From NCBI RefSeq assembly GCF_900100085.1, contig NZ_FNEJ01000015.1:1-64000 (forward strand): DNA of 64,000 nucleotides, in the 5' to 3' direction. Positions 61,792 to 64,000 of this stretch are shown here, in pieces; the first letter of the stretch is position 1, and every line of letters begins with the position of its first letter. Source of the stretch: Salipiger marinus (GTDB lineage Bacteria > Pseudomonadota > Alphaproteobacteria > Rhodobacterales > Rhodobacteraceae). A program made the translations under genes and the position numbers. The notes below the pieces were generated by a model. It did not search any database. It worked only from the letters and a program-made list of their open reading frames with translations, and was not told the DNA's origin.

Positions 61792-62957
61792 CCGTGGCGA
61801 CGGCGATGAAGCCGCCGCTGGACGGGATCCGGGTGATCGACCTGACCCGCGTGCTGTCCGGGCCGTTCTGTTCCATGCTGCTGGGGGATATGGGGGCGGA
61901 GGTCATCAAGATCGAAAGCCCCGCAGGCGATCCGGTGCGCGGGCAGGGCCATCACAAGAACGGCTTTTCGTGGTATTTCGCGAGCTTCAACCGCAACAAG
62001 AAATCCGTGGTGCTGGATCTTTACTCCGACGAGGGGCGGCAGGCGCTGGCCCGGCTTCTGGAAACCGCCGACGTGCTGGTCGAAAACTTCCGCCCCGGCG
62101 TGCTGGCGCGGATGGGCTTCCCGCAGGAGGAGCTGGACCGCCTCAACCCCCGGCTGATCGTGGCCAGCGTCAACGGCTTCGGCTCCACCGGGCCCTATAT
62201 CGACCGGCCCGCCTTTGACTTCATCGCGCAGGCGATGAGCGGATTCATGAGCGTGAACGGCCCCGCCGACCAGCCGCCGCTGCGCGCGGCCCAGCCGGTC
62301 ACCGATCTGGTGGCGGGGCTTTACACCGCTTTCGGCATCGTCTCGGCGCTGCATGGCCGCAACCGCGACGGGGCGGGGCAGGCGGTGGAAACCTCCATGG
62401 TCAATGGCGTGCTGAGCATGATGGCCTATCTTGCCTCCGAACATTTTGTCACCGGCGAGAACCCGCAGCGCACCGGCAACGATCATCCGCTGGTGGCGCC
62501 TTACGGGCTTTATAATGCCGCCGACGGGCAGATCGCCATTGCCGCCTCCAACGATCAGGTGCTGGGGCGGCTCTTGGCCGAGATCGGCCTGCCCGACCTG
62601 CTGTCCGATCCGCGTTTTGACAGCAACGACAAGCGCTTCGCCCGGCGCGAGGAACTGCACGGGCTGCTGGATGCGGCGCTGGCCAGCGACACGCGCGAAA
62701 ACTGGATTGTCCGGCTCAACCGCGCGGGCGTGCCCACCGGCAAGATCCAGACGCTGAAAGAGGTTTTCGCCGATCCGCAGATCCAAGCGCAGGACATGGC
62801 GATCGACGTGCCGCATGGCGAGGATCGCGGCACGGTGCGGATGCTGGGCTTTCCGGTGAAGCTAAGCCGCACCCCCTGCGCGGCCCGTCTGCCCGCCCCC
62901 CGTCTGGGCGAGCATACCGAGGAGGTGCTGGCGGCACTGGCGCGCGAGCGGGGCTGA
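61788..62957 (+). CDS. CaiB/BaiF (class III) CoA transferase
   Basis: The 389-residue protein has family III CoA-transferase motifs: LDGIRVIDLTRVLSGPFCSM, MLLGDMGAEVIKIESPAGDP, NRNKKSVVLDLYSDEGRQAL, VLVENFRPGVLARMGF, RPAFDFIAQAMSGFMSVNG, and the catalytic Asp in AQPVTDLVAGLYTAFGIVSA. It would move CoA from succinyl-CoA or acetyl-CoA to the imported dicarboxylate. Its position after the HMG-CoA lyase-like gene and divergent from tctCBA suggests activation of that same compound. Confidence 0.88.
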   Translation: MTVATAMKPPLDGIRVIDLTRVLSGPFCSMLLGDMGAEVIKIESPAGDPVRGQGHHKNGFSWYFASFNRNKKSVVLDLYSDEGRQALARLLETADVLVENFRPGVLARMGFPQEELDRLNPRLIVASVNGFGSTGPYIDRPAFDFIAQAMSGFMSVNGPADQPPLRAAQPVTDLVAGLYTAFGIVSALHGRNRDGAGQAVETSMVNGVLSMMAYLASEHFVTGENPQRTGNDHPLVAPYGLYNAADGQIAIAASNDQVLGRLLAEIGLPDLLSDPRFDSNDKRFARREELHGLLDAALASDTRENWIVRLNRAGVPTGKIQTLKEVFADPQIQAQDMAIDVPHGEDRGTVRMLGFPVKLSRTPCAARLPAPRLGEHTEEVLAALARERG

Positions 62958-62978
62958 GGCCCCGCCCGGCGCAAGGCA

Positions 62979-64000
62979 TCAGACGATGCCCCCGCCGCGG
63001 CCGCCGGATTGGGGCCGCCGCGCCGCGACCTCCGCCCGGTAACCCGAGCGGCGGAAGGTGGCGACAGGATCAATGGCCGCCCCCGCCTCCAGCCGGGCCA
63101 TGGCAAGGATCGGGCCGACATCGGTGCGGAAGGCGCGCTTCAGCGTCTCGGAGGCCATGAGCGCGTCGTTTTCCTCCTGATAGCCGGACAGGGCGGCGCG
63201 ATCCACCAGCAGCGCCTGCGCATAGGCGCGCTGAACTTCCATCGCGGAGGACATCAGGCTTTCGATGGGATCGGTGACATTGTGGCTTTGGTCCAGCATA
63301 TGCGCGGGGTCAAAGCCGGGCTGGCCTTCGGCATCGACCAGTTCGTTGAACACCAGAAACAGCCGGTAGGGATCGATGGATCCGGTGTCCAGATCGTCAT
63401 CGCCATATTTGCTGTCATTGAAATGAAAGCCGCCCAGCTTGCCGAAGCGGATCAGCCGCGCCACGATCATCTCGATGTTCACATTGGGCGCGTGATGGCC
63501 CAGATCCACAAGGCACTGCGCCTGCGGCCCAAGCTCGGTGGCGATCAGGTAATTGGTGCCCCAGTCCTGCACCACGGTGGCATAGAAGGCAGGCTCGAAC
63601 ATCTTGTGTTCGGTGAAAAGCCGCCAGTCTTCGGGCAGGGCGGCATAGATCTGCCGGGCGCTGTCCAGATAGCGGTCGAACTGCCGGGTGAAATGGCTCT
63701 GGCCCGGAAAGTTGGACCCGTCGCCCACCCAGACCGTCAGCGCCTTTGATCCGATCTCGCGGCCAATCTCGATGCAGGCAAGGTTATGCTCCACCGCCTG
63801 CGCACGGGTGCCGCCATCGACATGCGACAGCGAGCCGAACTTGTAGCTTGACGCCTGCCCGGGCTGGTCCTGAAAGGTGTTGGAATTCATCGCGTCAAAG
63901 CCCAAGCCCACCTCTTCGGCCTTGGCGCGGAGATCGGCGGCGGGGGCCAGATCCCACGGCACATGCAGCGACACGCGCGGCGTGGCGGCGGTCAGCCGGT
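62979..64000 (-). CDS. rhaI: L-rhamnose isomerase RhaI type, 3' part (5' end off the window)
   Basis: The frame is open from the stop at 62979 to the right edge, giving at least 339 residues of a protein about 430 long. It matches the Pseudomonas stutzeri/Rhodobacter-type L-rhamnose catabolism isomerase: VSLHVPWDLA, LGFDAMNSNTFQDQPGQ, SLSHVDGGTRAQAVEHN, VWVGDGSNFPGQSHFTRQFD, FTEHKMFEPAFYATVVQDW, CLVDLGHHAPNVN, FHFNDSKYGDDDLDTGS. The metal ligands (Glu, Asp, His, Asp) are all visible. It converts L-rhamnose to L-rhamnulose. Direction and edge position suggest a rhamnose operon continuing to the right. Confidence 0.92.
   Translation of the reverse strand, partial: RLTAATPRVSLHVPWDLAPAADLRAKAEEVGLGFDAMNSNTFQDQPGQASSYKFGSLSHVDGGTRAQAVEHNLACIEIGREIGSKALTVWVGDGSNFPGQSHFTRQFDRYLDSARQIYAALPEDWRLFTEHKMFEPAFYATVVQDWGTNYLIATELGPQAQCLVDLGHHAPNVNIEMIVARLIRFGKLGGFHFNDSKYGDDDLDTGSIDPYRLFLVFNELVDAEGQPGFDPAHMLDQSHNVTDPIESLMSSAMEVQRAYAQALLVDRAALSGYQEENDALMASETLKRAFRTDVGPILAMARLEAGAAIDPVATFRRSGYRAEVAARRPQSGGRGGGIV

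Overview
The window is about 68-70% G+C with tightly packed operons. Its gene content is typical of an alphaproteobacterium of the Rhodobacteraceae (Paracoccus/Rhodobacter-like): TAXI-type TRAP and tripartite tricarboxylate transporters, NasT/NasS control of nitrate assimilation, polyamine-type ABC cassettes, many LysR regulators, and the rhamnose isomerase of the RhaI type. The genus call is an inference from gene content, since no rRNA or other marker gene is present.

Positions 1-3.2 kb form an accessory, decayed patch. It starts with the end of an IS5-family element that cuts an exported RHS-core protein. Next come an exported transglutaminase-like (SirB1-type) protein and, just upstream of it in the same direction, a RelE-like toxin fused in frame to a NadS/HigA-like antitoxin with its own internal ribosome binding site. 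After these lie a DNA-binding/coiled-coil gene killed by one stop codon, a 44-bp direct repeat and a plasmid-type protein remnant.

Positions 3.2-15 kb hold small metabolic and regulatory units: a split-barrel/ferredoxin-reductase fusion and a GST, two LysR regulators, a RidA protein, a homoserine-dehydrogenase-like enzyme, an XRE/MmyB-type regulator divergent from an SDR oxidoreductase, and an overlapping pair for NAD recycling and synthesis (pncC-nadE). Positions 15-20.4 kb carry a LysR-controlled TAXI-TRAP transporter fused in one operon with an AtuA-like protein and its small partner domain. Positions 20.4-22.3 kb encode a small exported Cys protein and a PepSY membrane protein.

Positions 22.3-27.6 kb form a nickel uptake operon (nikABCDE, minus strand) divergent from nikR, with a near-consensus NikR operator between them; cobO follows. 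Positions 28.4-40 kb are a full nitrate assimilation locus: nasT-nasS, an RNA leader with tandem hairpins and a T-run, then nrtA-nrtB-nrt ATPase-nirB-nirD-nasA.

Positions 40.1-51.3 kb contain a PAP2 phosphatase and then a seven-gene minus-strand operon: ABC ATPase, hydantoinase/oxoprolinase HyuA and HyuB, binding protein, two permeases and an FAD oxidoreductase. It faces a LacI-type repressor across a perfect palindrome and looks like a dedicated uptake and ring-opening route for an unknown cyclic amide or related compound. Positions 51.4-57 kb carry a PCu(A)C copper chaperone, a GST, metR/metE and an arginase.

Positions 57-63 kb hold a second catabolic unit: gntR-tctC-tctB-tctA on the minus strand and, divergent across a GntR-type palindrome, an HMG-CoA-lyase-like enzyme and a CaiB-type CoA transferase. 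Together these suggest import, CoA activation and cleavage of a branched C5-C6 dicarboxylate. The window ends inside an L-rhamnose isomerase gene.
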